Shown in pieces: positions 1-8,535 of a stretch of DNA of 64,000 nt (within the stretch, counting starts at the first letter, position 1; each line of letters begins with the position of its first letter). Where the stretch lies: NCBI RefSeq assembly GCF_001885905.1, contig NZ_JXKM01000003.1, forward strand, positions 108,186 through 172,185, written 5' to 3'. Source of the stretch: Enterococcus devriesei. Lineage in GTDB: Bacteria; Bacillota; Bacilli; Lactobacillales; Enterococcaceae. The notes under the pieces were generated by a model, which was given only the letters and a program-made list of their open reading frames with translations, was not told the origin of the DNA and ran no database searches. The translations under genes and the position numbers were made by a program.

Positions 1-38
1 AGAATAAGGAATCAACTCTATAAGGAGAACAGACTTAC

Positions 39-956
39 ATGACTTATGCACTTGAAATAAAAGATTTAACTAAAGTCTACCAAACGGGTGTCGAAGCCTT
101 GAAAGGCATTGACTTAGCAGTAGAAGAAGGGGATTTTTATGCCCTCTTAGGTCCGAATGGCGCAGGAAAATCAACGACGATCGGAATCATCACTTCCCTT
201 GTTAACAAAACTTCCGGTAAGGTAAAGGTTTTTGATTATGACTTAGATACTAATTTAGTCAATGCCAAGCAACAAATTGGGTTAGTCCCACAGGAATTCA
301 ACTTCAATCCCTTTGAGACCGTCCAACAAATTGTCGTCAACCAAGCGGGCTACTATGGCGTACCACGGAAAGAAGCCATGAAACGCAGTGAAAAATATTT
401 GAAACAATCTGATTTATGGGAAAAACGCAACGTACGGGCGCGAATGCTTTCAGGCGGAATGAAACGGCGGCTGATGATTGCTCGGGCTTTGATGCACGAA
501 CCTCGTTTATTGATTCTAGATGAACCGACCGCCGGTGTGGATATCGAGCTGCGGCGTGAAATGTGGGAGTTTTTACGAGAACTGAATGCCAATGGTACGA
601 CCATTATTTTAACGACCCATTACCTTGAAGAAGCGGAAATGTTGTGCCGTCATATCGGGATTATTCAATCAGGGGAATTGATTGAAAATACCAGTATGAA
701 ATCATTGCTGGCAAAATTACAATTTGAAACTTTTATTCTTGATTTGGCCCCCTATGATAAACAACCAGAAATCAATGGTTTTAATTATAGTTTCGAAGAT
801 GAGCAAACATTAGCGGTGGAAGTCGAACGAGATCAAGGGATCAATGAATTGTTCGACCAGCTGACAGCGCAAGGAATCAAAGTCTTGTCGATGCGGAATA
901 AATCAAACCGTTTAGAAGAGCTATTTCTAAAAATCACGGAGGAAAATCATGTTTAA
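39..956 (+). CDS. ABC transporter ATP-binding protein (YadG-like)
   Basis: This is the cytoplasmic ATPase of an ABC-2 type exporter. The 305-residue protein has a Walker A (GPNGAGKST, about residues 38-46), a signature motif LSGGMKRRL, a Walker B LLILDEPTAGVD and a switch histidine in TTH. The C-terminal ~80 residues lack a recognisable motif, as in drug or polysaccharide ABC-2 ATPases. A TAAGGAG ribosome site precedes the ATG. The stop overlaps the start of the permease gene by 8 bases, so the two are co-translated. Length and pairing match E. coli YadG/YadH (308 and 256 residues), whose substrate is not established. The substrate here is unknown. Confidence 0.9.
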   Translation: MTYALEIKDLTKVYQTGVEALKGIDLAVEEGDFYALLGPNGAGKSTTIGIITSLVNKTSGKVKVFDYDLDTNLVNAKQQIGLVPQEFNFNPFETVQQIVVNQAGYYGVPRKEAMKRSEKYLKQSDLWEKRNVRARMLSGGMKRRLMIARALMHEPRLLILDEPTAGVDIELRREMWEFLRELNANGTTIILTTHYLEEAEMLCRHIGIIQSGELIENTSMKSLLAKLQFETFILDLAPYDKQPEINGFNYSFEDEQTLAVEVERDQGINELFDQLTAQGIKVLSMRNKSNRLEELFLKITEENHV

Positions 957-1719
957 TTTATATTTCACTGCGTTAAAAAGCCTCGCGGCAAAAGAAACCA
1001 ATCGTTACATGCGAATCTGGGTCCAAACCTTAGTCCCACCAGTCATTACAACGTCATTATATTTTGTCATTTTTGGTAATTTAATTGGTGGTCGGATCGG
1101 GGATATGGCGGGCTTTTCTTATATGGAATTTATCGTTCCCGGCTTGATCATGATGTCGGCGATCACCAGCTCGTATTCCAATGTCTCGTCTTCTTTTTTC
1201 TCTCAGAAGTTTCAAAAAAACATTGAAGAGATCTTAGTCGCTCCGGTGCCGACCCATATTATTATCTGGGGCTTTGTGATTGGTGGCTTAGGCCGCAGTG
1301 TTTTAGTAGGCGCACTGGTTACGATCATTTCTTTATTTTTTGTGCCCCTCCATGTTTATTCTTGGTTCATCGTGGTTGTGACATTATTGATGACGGCGAT
1401 TTTATTTTCACTAGCAGGCTTATTGAACGGGATTTTCGCCCAATCTTTTGACGATGTTTCCATCGTACCGACTTTTGTCCTGCAGCCCTTAACCTATCTT
1501 GGCGGTGTTTTTTATGCCATCTCTATGCTGCCACCCTTTTGGCAAGCCGTCTCAAAAATCAATCCGATCGTCTACATGATCTCTGGTTTCCGTTATGGCT
1601 TTCTCGGCGTGATGGACGTGTCAATCGTCGTTTCTATGACAATTTTGATCCTCTTTATCGCCGTGCTTTATAGCATCTGCTGGTACTTGATTCAAAAAGG
1701 CCGCGGACTGCGAAGCTAA
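949..1719 (+). CDS. ABC-2 type transporter permease (YadH-like)
   Basis: This is the membrane partner of the preceding ATPase. The 256-residue protein has about six hydrophobic segments and the ABC-2 membrane-protein pattern, with the conserved stretch FVLQPLTYLGGVFYAISMLP before the fifth segment. It begins inside the last codons of the ATPase gene (8-base overlap, GGAGG just upstream). A bidirectional-looking hairpin follows the stop. Export of a lipid, drug or polysaccharide is the usual role of the family, but nothing in the sequence fixes the substrate. Confidence 0.88.
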   Translation: MFNLYFTALKSLAAKETNRYMRIWVQTLVPPVITTSLYFVIFGNLIGGRIGDMAGFSYMEFIVPGLIMMSAITSSYSNVSSSFFSQKFQKNIEEILVAPVPTHIIIWGFVIGGLGRSVLVGALVTIISLFFVPLHVYSWFIVVVTLLMTAILFSLAGLLNGIFAQSFDDVSIVPTFVLQPLTYLGGVFYAISMLPPFWQAVSKINPIVYMISGFRYGFLGVMDVSIVVSMTILILFIAVLYSICWYLIQKGRGLRS

Positions 1720-1720
1720 T

Positions 1721-1762
1721 AAAAGCGGGCTCTTAGCAACTGCTAAAGGTCCGCTTTTTTAT
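1721..1762 (+). terminator. Intrinsic terminator after the YadGH-like pair
   Basis: AAAGCGG and CCGCTTT arms enclose a second paired section (TTAGCA/TGCTAA), followed by six T. It lies between convergent genes and could also slow transcription of truA from the other side. Confidence 0.75.
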
Positions 1763-1772
1763 TATTCACTTT

Positions 1773-2510
1773 TTAGTAATAGACTTCATCAAGAAAAAGT
1801 CCTTGTGCGGGGGCCGTCTCTCCCGCTGCTTTTCTAACTTTCTCCGTCAAGACTTCATCAATAACCTCAAGCCCCAAATCACCTGAACCGATGGCTAAGA
1901 TCGTTCCCATCAAGATTCGCACCATTTTATGCAAAAAACCATCCGCAATAAACGTGAAATGCAGCATGCTGCCTTCTTGCTCAATCGCAATCTCATCAAT
2001 CGTCCGAGTCGTTGATTTTTTAGATTTTTTCAAAGCCGAAAACCCTAGGAAATCGTGAGTCCCAATTAATTTTTCACAGGCTTCCTGCATTTTCGCAAGA
2101 TCTAATTCCTGTGGTACATAAAAACTGTGGTAGCGTTCAAAGGCGGTTGGAATGGGATCATTCCAGACATAGTAGCTGTACTGTTTGCCTTTAACATTGT
2201 AGCGCGCATGGAAACGCTCCGGCATTTCTTCGACTTTTTTCACCACGATGTCACTTGGCAAATAACGATTGAAAAAGCTCAGCATTTCAGGCCGAGATAG
2301 CTCCGTGTTGGTTTTAAAATTTGCCACTTGTCCACGAGCATGGGTCCCCGCATCCGTCCTGCCTGATCCGGTGATTTCAATTTTTTCTCCGGTCATCTGG
2401 TTGATGACACTTTCAATTTTGCCTTGGATCGTTTTATCTGAGTCTCCTAGCCGTTGCCAGCCAAGGTATCTTTTCCCATCATATTCGATCGTTAATTTTA
2501 TATTTCGCAT
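1773..2510 (-). CDS. truA: tRNA pseudouridine(38-40) synthase TruA
   Basis: TruA isomerises uridines 38, 39 and 40 in the anticodon arm of tRNAs. The 245-residue protein has the family's usual length and shows the catalytic-aspartate motif GRTDAGTHARGQVANF near residue 50, the N-terminal start RNIKLTIEYDGKRYLGWQ, and the C-terminal block FLHKMVRILMGT. It stands alone on the minus strand here, whereas it often follows ecfA/ecfT genes in Firmicutes. The ATG at 2510 is preceded by a purine-rich stretch (AAGAGGAGCC) that can serve as ribosome site. Confidence 0.95.
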   Translation of the reverse strand: MRNIKLTIEYDGKRYLGWQRLGDSDKTIQGKIESVINQMTGEKIEITGSGRTDAGTHARGQVANFKTNTELSRPEMLSFFNRYLPSDIVVKKVEEMPERFHARYNVKGKQYSYYVWNDPIPTAFERYHSFYVPQELDLAKMQEACEKLIGTHDFLGFSALKKSKKSTTRTIDEIAIEQEGSMLHFTFIADGFLHKMVRILMGTILAIGSGDLGLEVIDEVLTEKVRKAAGETAPAQGLFLDEVYY

Positions 2511-2667
2511 GAATAAGGCTCCTCTTACTTTCGATTATTCTCCAGTAGTCTAACACAAAACGAACACTTTTACTGATGAAAACAAAAAGTCATTGTTCCT
2601 CCCAGCTTGTGGCAAATGAAGCTATGCTTGAAGATTTGGGATTACTAATTTTAACCCACAAAAAAAA

Positions 2668-2785
2668 GCGGTTGGGACAGAAGTGTTCAGCTTCAAAAAA
2701 TTTCCGCTTATTTTTCGAATAAGCTACTTCTGTCGCACCGTTTATACGTGAATAAGAGCTGAGACAAATTAATGTCCCAGCTCCA
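2668..2785. repeat. Palindromic intergenic repeat, family A copy 1
   Basis: This is a bimodular palindrome. GTTGGGACAGAAGTG is answered by CTTCTGTCGCACC, and GAGCTGAGACA by TGTCCCAGCTC. The same words recur at 48043-48310 in the opposite order, so this is an interspersed element rather than a local hairpin. Organisation resembles the EFAR-type repeats described in E. faecalis; that link is by architecture only. It sits between truA and a coiled-coil gene and could also serve as a terminator. Confidence 0.75.
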
Positions 2786-2803
2786 AAAGATTCACTATTT
2801 TAG

Positions 2804-3823
2804 TCAGTCATTGTTCAGTTGCTTTAATTGGTCGATCCGGCTTTGCAGATCATCATAGACACCCGTGATTTCTTTTCTTGTTTGCGTGATTTCAACTGAA
2901 ATTTCTCGTGCGCGAGTATGAATCTGTTGCGCCTCCTTTTCAGATGATTGCCTGATCCGCTGAGAATCATAGCGAGCTTTTCCGATCATGCGGTCCGCCT
3001 GTTTACGGGTGGAACTCAACACGTCGGCGACTTCTTTTTGGGACTGAAGTGCCTCCTGCTTCAAGCGTTCATTTTCTTTCTTTTCACTTGTCACATGCTG
3101 ACGCAGCTCAGTCACCGCAGCTTCTTTTACCAGCGCCTGTCTGCTGCTTTGCTCATGCATCAATTCTCTGATTCGCTGTTCTTTTTTCCAAAGAATCAGT
3201 TCCTGCTGCTCGATCTGCTCTTCCTTTTTATCCAAATCAGCAATCAATGAAGCCACTTGCTTTTCTAATTGATTAATTTTGTTATAACGCCAAAGCTCTC
3301 GGTTCTTTTGCTGTGCGATTGCTTCTTGGCATTTCTGCTGCAGCATTTGGATTTCTTTTTCCAGAGCTGGCAGCTGTTGTTTCGCCTGTTGCAATTTTCT
3401 AGTTTCTGCCCTAGCGTGTACTAATTTTGATCTGAGTTGCTCCAGCTCTTCTCTTTTTTGCAGTGTCTCCGTGTCTTCTTTAATTTGTTTTATTTCCATT
3501 TCCAACGTGTGCATCTTCTCAATGTTTTTAGCTTTCTCCGCTTCCCAACGTTGGATCGCCTGTTTATAATTTTCGTTTTCATTTTCAAGCCGCTGTCTTT
3601 TTACCGTCATCTCCTGCGGATACTGCTGCAGTGCTGCTTCTTTTTCAGTCAGAATCTGTTTTAATTCCGTAATTTCCTCTAATTGCTTCGAAGCGATCTT
3701 ATCCGCTAATTGAGCAATCTTCGCTTCAGACTCTCTAGTAATTTTTTCATCAGGAATTGCGTTAATCTTATCCATGATGGTTCGGTTTGAAAACCATCTA
3801 CTCTTTTTCTCTTGTGCGCACAT
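2804..3823 (-). CDS. Long coiled-coil protein of unknown function
   Basis: I do not recognise this 339-residue protein. From about residue 30 to the end it is almost entirely charged heptad-type sequence rich in Glu, Lys and Gln, typical of a continuous coiled coil. The first ~30 residues (RWFSNRTIMDKINAIPDEKIT) are the only non-repetitive part. There is no signal peptide or membrane segment, so it is probably cytoplasmic. A good ribosome site (AGAGGG, 6 bases before the ATG) supports the start. It stands alone between truA and the PTS operon. A scaffold or DivIVA/Smc-like role is conceivable, but no family motif supports one. Confidence 0.7.
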   Translation of the reverse strand: MCAQEKKSRWFSNRTIMDKINAIPDEKITRESEAKIAQLADKIASKQLEEITELKQILTEKEAALQQYPQEMTVKRQRLENENENYKQAIQRWEAEKAKNIEKMHTLEMEIKQIKEDTETLQKREELEQLRSKLVHARAETRKLQQAKQQLPALEKEIQMLQQKCQEAIAQQKNRELWRYNKINQLEKQVASLIADLDKKEEQIEQQELILWKKEQRIRELMHEQSSRQALVKEAAVTELRQHVTSEKKENERLKQEALQSQKEVADVLSSTRKQADRMIGKARYDSQRIRQSSEKEAQQIHTRAREISVEITQTRKEITGVYDDLQSRIDQLKQLNND

Positions 3824-4170
3824 GCGAATCCCTCTTTCTTTGGTCGTATTTTCGGATCAATGAAAATTTTTCCCTACTCTTTATGAACGACTTGGTTTAC
3901 TCGCAAAAAAATAGGGTCTGCATGCTTTAAAGGCATTGTTAAGCTATCTTGGCAAAACTTCAAGCAAGTTGGAGTATTGGTCCTTATGTATTTTTTTCAA
4001 TCCATGAGAAACATGGTATCAATCGCTTTTTTCGCTAATTCTATTATAAGCGGAAGTGGCTGTCTATGACTATGAAATCCCAGAGATTTCTCTTTTTTTT
4101 CAAAAAATGGTCATTTTTTGTCCGGAAATTTTTTTAGGAGATTAAAAATAAGCAGCTCAAAAATTAATCA
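3824..4170. other. Intergenic stretch, nothing recognised
   Basis: AT-rich sequence between the coiled-coil gene and the terminator of the PTS operon. It must hold the promoter of the coiled-coil gene near its left end. I see no convincing gene, structured RNA or repeat. Confidence 0.5.
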
Positions 4171-4208
4171 AAAAGCCAAAGCACTTTTATTTAAGTGTTT
4201 TGGCTTTG
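4171..4208 (-). terminator. Terminator of the PTS-peptidase operon
   Basis: AAAGCCAAAGCACTT pairs with AAGTGTTTTGGCTTT around a short AT loop. On the minus strand the hairpin is followed by a T-rich run. It lies 12 bases past the stop of the last operon gene. Confidence 0.8.
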
Positions 4209-4219
4209 TTCAAATATTT

Positions 4220-5431
4220 CTAATTAATTACATGGCTTGCATACTCAAGACTATTTACATATGCTCGCTTAATTCGACTTAATGCTTCTAGTAATAATTC
4301 TCTCGGCATACCAATGCTTAACCGTACAAATCCTTCACCATCTTGTACAAAATAGCTGCCAACAACCATTGTTAGGTTGGCCCGTTGGAAAAATTCAGTC
4401 ATTTCAGTTTCGTCTTTAAACCAATTTTGTACATTGATCCAAGCTAAGAATGAAGACTCCGCGGGCATGACTTTCGCTTCCGGAATCTCTGCGAAGAACT
4501 CATAGATTAGCTGCATATTCGCTTCGACGTAATCGATCATCTCATCTAACCACGCTTCACTCTCATTATAAGCAGCTACAATCGCTGGTACCGCAAAGAC
4601 ATGAGGCGAAGTAATCGAATTTCGCTTCAATTGTTCTAGCAGTGTTTCTCTGATCGTAGGATTGGGAACTACGACATAAGAAGTCTTCAATCCACCTAAA
4701 TTGAAACCTTTATTAGGTGATAGACAAAGAACACTATGTTGTTTAATCTCAGGATGCGCATTCCAAATTGAAGTGAAAGTCCGTCCTTTATAAACGATGT
4801 CCCGATGGATTTCATCACAGACTAACAAGACATTGTTGCGAATACATAGTTCAGATAGTTGATAAAGCTCTTCTTTGGTCCAAATTCGACCGGAAGGATT
4901 TTGCGGACTACAGAAAATAAAGACTTTAATATCATTCTCCCTCATCTGCTGCTCCATATCTTCAAAATCAAGATAATAGCGATTATCGCGATTAATCAAT
5001 GAGCTACAAAATAATTTTCGATCGTTATTCTCTACCGCTTCAGCAAATGGATCATAAGCTGGTGTATTAATTAAGACACCTTCGCCTATCGCTGTAAAAG
5101 CTTGTATAACATAATGCAACGTTGAAACTGTCCCAAAAGTCAGCTTGATCCATTCTTTTTCCATGTAGGTATCATACCGACGCTGATTCCAATCAATTAC
5201 TGCTTCATAAAAATCATCCGGTACATAAGAATAGCTATAATCCCCAATGCTGGCTCTTTTCATTAAAGCCTTTTGAATCGCCGGTGCTACTTCAAAGTCG
5301 ATATCAGCTAAGTCCATCGGAATAGCGTCCTCGTTTAATCCAAATTTTTCTTTAAGAACCTGATTACTCCATTTACGCGCATTTCCTTGCTTGCGATCAA
5401 TGACTTTGTCCAAATTATACATAACATTCAC
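4220..5431 (-). CDS. PLP-dependent MalY/PatB-type C-S lyase or aminotransferase
   Basis: A fold-type I PLP enzyme of the MalY/PatB family, which usually cleave the C-S bond of cystathionine or cysteine conjugates. The 403-residue length is typical. The PLP lysine lies in LSPNKGFNLGGLK, preceded by CSPQNPSGRIWT and by CDEIHRDIVY, whose Asp pairs with the pyridine nitrogen. It is the last gene of the minus-strand operon and overlaps the M24 peptidase by 17 bases, so the two are translationally coupled. A second ATG three codons in is an alternative start. The context of a PTS and two peptidases suggests release of sulfur or amino acid from an imported conjugate; that is inference. Confidence 0.85.
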   Translation of the reverse strand: MNVMYNLDKVIDRKQGNARKWSNQVLKEKFGLNEDAIPMDLADIDFEVAPAIQKALMKRASIGDYSYSYVPDDFYEAVIDWNQRRYDTYMEKEWIKLTFGTVSTLHYVIQAFTAIGEGVLINTPAYDPFAEAVENNDRKLFCSSLINRDNRYYLDFEDMEQQMRENDIKVFIFCSPQNPSGRIWTKEELYQLSELCIRNNVLLVCDEIHRDIVYKGRTFTSIWNAHPEIKQHSVLCLSPNKGFNLGGLKTSYVVVPNPTIRETLLEQLKRNSITSPHVFAVPAIVAAYNESEAWLDEMIDYVEANMQLIYEFFAEIPEAKVMPAESSFLAWINVQNWFKDETEMTEFFQRANLTMVVGSYFVQDGEGFVRLSIGMPRELLLEALSRIKRAYVNSLEYASHVIN

Positions 5432-6482
5432 CTACAACTAGTAATTCCTTCGTCGTTTGATTCAAAGGGACCCCAATTTTATTTTCGATCATCACGTCAT
5501 CTTCAATCCGTACACCACCGACGCTGGGTAAATAAATACCCGGCTCGACACTCATCACCATATTTTCCTTTAGTATTGTTTCGCTTTTAGGATTTAAGAT
5601 TGGTCCATCACCGCCCATACCGATACCATGACCCAAGCCATGACTAAAAAACTCACCATAGCCTGCTTCTGTGATCACTTTTCGTGCGACAGCATCCACT
5701 TCTTGACCCGTCACACCGATTTTAACAAAATCAGCCGCCGCTTGTTGCGCTTCCTTGACGACTTGATAGATTTCTCTCAATTCTTGATTTGGTTCCCCTA
5801 AAGCAACAGTTCGCGTCATATCTGATTGATAATCATCTAAAACAATCCCAAAATCAATCGTGATAAAATCACCTGACTGAAAAGCTCGTTGAGTCGGGCG
5901 TCCATGTGGCAATGCGCTACGAGGACCACTGGCAACAATCGGATCAAAAGCCATTGCTGAAGCCCCTTTTTTTAAGGAAAGGTAATGGATCAATGCCCCC
6001 AGCTCGTTCTCTTTCATTCCAATTTTAATTTTCGGTAATAGTTCTGCAAAGATTTCATCAGTCATAGAACAAGCCTTTTTAATCAATTGAATTTCTTTGT
6101 TAGATTTGATTGCTCGCAATTGCTGAATCTGTTTGGACCAAATTGTTACTTCAAAATTTTCTGAAAATGCTTGATATTCTTGTATCGACAAACCATTTGG
6201 TTCAATGGCTACTTTCGTAATCTTTTGCTTTTTCAACCATTCAAAAATTTTTGGTAAATAACTTCCTTGCGGAACTTCGCTATTTTCAAAACCACTCGTT
6301 AAGTCTTTGATTTCTTGCCGGTAACGTCCATCGAAAAATTGAATTTGTGTCGTTGGAGTGACCACTAGATAGATACCACTCCCACCTAAGGAGCCAAAAT
6401 ACTTTTTATTCTCCTTATTCTTAATGATAACGGCTTCATTATTCGATTCTTCCACAAGCTGTTGTAACTTTTCAATTCTCAT
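5415..6482 (-). CDS. M24 family Xaa-Pro peptidase (YpdF/PepQ-like)
   Basis: A cytoplasmic metallopeptidase with the creatinase/aminopeptidase fold. All five metal ligands of the family are visible: D210 (ITIDFG), D221 (SDMTRT), H285 (GLGHGIG), E313 (SVEPGIY) and E327 (VRIEDDV). The 355-residue length fits the short M24B aminopeptidases such as E. coli YpdF. It sits between the PTS EIIC gene and the C-S lyase gene, 16 bases after the former and overlapping the latter. It is expected to trim N-terminal residues, often before proline, from peptides taken up or released in the same pathway. Confidence 0.9.
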   Translation of the reverse strand: MRIEKLQQLVEESNNEAVIIKNKENKKYFGSLGGSGIYLVVTPTTQIQFFDGRYRQEIKDLTSGFENSEVPQGSYLPKIFEWLKKQKITKVAIEPNGLSIQEYQAFSENFEVTIWSKQIQQLRAIKSNKEIQLIKKACSMTDEIFAELLPKIKIGMKENELGALIHYLSLKKGASAMAFDPIVASGPRSALPHGRPTQRAFQSGDFITIDFGIVLDDYQSDMTRTVALGEPNQELREIYQVVKEAQQAAADFVKIGVTGQEVDAVARKVITEAGYGEFFSHGLGHGIGMGGDGPILNPKSETILKENMVMSVEPGIYLPSVGGVRIEDDVMIENKIGVPLNQTTKELLVVGECYV

Positions 6483-6498
6483 TTATTAAGCCTCAATT

Positions 6499-7824
6499 CT
6501 AGAAATCTAAATCCAAACCATCCAAAATATCTGTTTCACCTGGGTCAAAAATATTTTTCTTTTCTTTTTTCTTCGCTTCATCCTTCAACTCATTGCGTTC
6601 CATAATTTTGAAGAAAGGTACATAGATAGCCACCGCAAGAACTAATTGCAAAGCATTCACTAGAATTGTTCGCCAATCGCCATTCGTTAAAAAGCCTTCC
6701 AAGAAAACGCCTACGTATGGTGGATCAAAAATTGGTTTGTTAATCAACCCCCAGTGCATGAAAAACATTGGTAAGGTTCCGATAATCGCTCCGCCGAAAA
6801 CATGCGGGATAAACATTAGTGGATTCAAGATAATTGGTGCACCAAACAAAATTGGTTCATTGATTCCAAACAACGCTGGAAAAAGTGAAACTTTTCCGAT
6901 TTGACGATAACGTTTTGATTTTGAAATCAAACAAGCAACGACACAGCCGATTGAAATCCCACAGCCAGTAAATCCGAAGAAAGCACTTGATGCTCCCGCC
7001 GTATAGAAATGAGGAATTGGTTGGCCAGCCTGAAAAGCTGAAATATTCTCTGCAATAAATGCAACCATAATTGGACGAGTAATTGGACTGAAAACAGATG
7101 AATGAATTCCAAAAAAGAAAATCAAACAAATGCAGAAATTCAAAGCCAATACCGACCATGGATTATCCATCGAACCAACGAGTGGTGCCAAGAAACGCGT
7201 TAAGATCGTTGGAGGTAATTCTCCAGAAGTTTGCATCAAAGCAAAACGTCCGATTATAAAGGTTCCACCAACAATTAATGTTACAGGAATAAGCTCAAAT
7301 GATTTTGAAACAAAATCCGGAACTCCTTCAGGCATTCGAATTGTCAGATTGTGTTTTTTACAAAGATGATATAATTCCACTGTCAGTAATGCTACAAACA
7401 TCGAAGTGAATAGTCCTTTAGCCCCTAAATTAGTGATATCTAACATCCCATTTTTATCAAAAGTAGCAGTCATAAATAAAAAGCCAAAAAGTGATAACGT
7501 TACTGCACCGGGAATATACAACTTGTAATGATTTCCTAAATTATAGGAAATGGCTGCACAGGCATATAGGCCGATTAATCCAGTTGACAATGTTACTGGC
7601 AGGTTGAATAATTCCGCATTGCTAAGTATAAACTGACTGAAGCTATTGGTTTCACCTAGCATATTGGGAAGAGCTGGCAAAATAGCAAAGAAACTTCCTA
7701 AAATAGTGAAAGGGGTCATTGCAACCATCCCAGCCTTGATCGCACTTAAATGTCGTTGATTATCGACTTTGTGCGCTAGAGGGACGAAGAATCGGTTCAT
7801 AAAAGCCTCAAATTTTGCAAACAT
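6499..7824 (-). CDS. PTS EIIC permease, lactose/cellobiose family
   Basis: The membrane channel of a lactose/cellobiose-type phosphotransferase system. The 441-residue protein has about ten hydrophobic segments, the N-terminal FVPLAHKVDNQRHLSAIKAG typical of CelB-like EIIC, and the conserved FGINEPILFGAPIILNPL loop. It follows the EIIB gene by 26 bases and precedes the M24 peptidase by 16. No glycosidase is present in the operon, so the substrate is unlikely to be a plain disaccharide released by a phospho-beta-glucosidase encoded nearby. Confidence 0.92.
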   Translation of the reverse strand: MFAKFEAFMNRFFVPLAHKVDNQRHLSAIKAGMVAMTPFTILGSFFAILPALPNMLGETNSFSQFILSNAELFNLPVTLSTGLIGLYACAAISYNLGNHYKLYIPGAVTLSLFGFLFMTATFDKNGMLDITNLGAKGLFTSMFVALLTVELYHLCKKHNLTIRMPEGVPDFVSKSFELIPVTLIVGGTFIIGRFALMQTSGELPPTILTRFLAPLVGSMDNPWSVLALNFCICLIFFFGIHSSVFSPITRPIMVAFIAENISAFQAGQPIPHFYTAGASSAFFGFTGCGISIGCVVACLISKSKRYRQIGKVSLFPALFGINEPILFGAPIILNPLMFIPHVFGGAIIGTLPMFFMHWGLINKPIFDPPYVGVFLEGFLTNGDWRTILVNALQLVLAVAIYVPFFKIMERNELKDEAKKKEKKNIFDPGETDILDGLDLDF

Positions 7825-7850
7825 AAGATTTCCTCTTTCTTTTCGTTTTA

Positions 7851-8192
7851 TTAGACTGCTTGTTTCGCCAACTGATGTTTCTTATAGGTAACCAAAGCAA
7901 GCTTCATTACTGTCGCACCATCCATTTGCCCATAAATATCTTTATCGATGACCGCGTAAGGAATGTCTCTTGGTTCAGTGATTGACTGAATAAAATCGAT
8001 TTTATGAGTGATTTGCGGTCCAATTAAAACAATATCCCAACCATCAATTTGGCTTTCAATTGAATCTGCCGGTATCGCAGTGAAATCAAAATCCTCATCC
8101 TTTAATTTGGCGCTTTGTTGAACCACCTTGCGCATATTTTGCATTAACATATTCGTAGAAAATCCTCCAGCACAACATAATAAAATTTTCAT
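7851..8192 (-). CDS. PTS EIIB, lactose/cellobiose family
   Basis: The 113-residue cytoplasmic phosphocarrier that passes phosphate from EIIA to the substrate bound by EIIC. The phosphorylated cysteine is probably C7 in LLCCAGGFSTNML, which matches the CxxGxST pattern of the family. An adjacent cysteine (C6) is less usual. It is 22 bases downstream of EIIA and 26 upstream of EIIC in one operon. Confidence 0.92.
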   Translation of the reverse strand: MKILLCCAGGFSTNMLMQNMRKVVQQSAKLKDEDFDFTAIPADSIESQIDGWDIVLIGPQITHKIDFIQSITEPRDIPYAVIDKDIYGQMDGATVMKLALVTYKKHQLAKQAV

Positions 8193-8214
8193 ATCTCATT
8201 CTCCTCTATCTTTT

Positions 8215-8520
8215 TTATTGTAAGACGGTAATTAATGTTTCGATTAAATCACGAGCTAGCTGACTTGTCATATAATGATCTTGCGCATGAACCATCAATA
8301 AGCCAACATTTGATGATTCAATATCTTCATTCAATTCGCGACTGATCAAATCAGTTTGAATATTATGGGCTTCTAGATCTAAGTTGCGTGATTCAGCAAT
8401 CAAGCCTTTTGCCAAGTCAAAATCTTTGGTCTTTACGCACTTCAACGCTTCAAAAGCTTTGGCTTTGCTTTCCCCTGCTATTGAGATAAGCTGTACGATT
8501 TCTTGTTCTTCTTTTGTCAT
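8215..8520 (-). CDS. PTS EIIA, lactose/cellobiose family
   Basis: A 101-residue, all-helical EIIA of the lactose/cellobiose type that accepts phosphate from HPr. The active histidine is H78 in LMVHAQDHYMTS, and the conserved D81 of the same motif is the metal-binding aspartate of the trimer. The gene lies 15 bases downstream of the M42 peptidase gene and just before EIIB. Confidence 0.92.
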   Translation of the reverse strand: MTKEEQEIVQLISIAGESKAKAFEALKCVKTKDFDLAKGLIAESRNLDLEAHNIQTDLISRELNEDIESSNVGLLMVHAQDHYMTSQLARDLIETLITVLQ

Positions 8521-8535
8521 TATGTGTCGTCTCCT

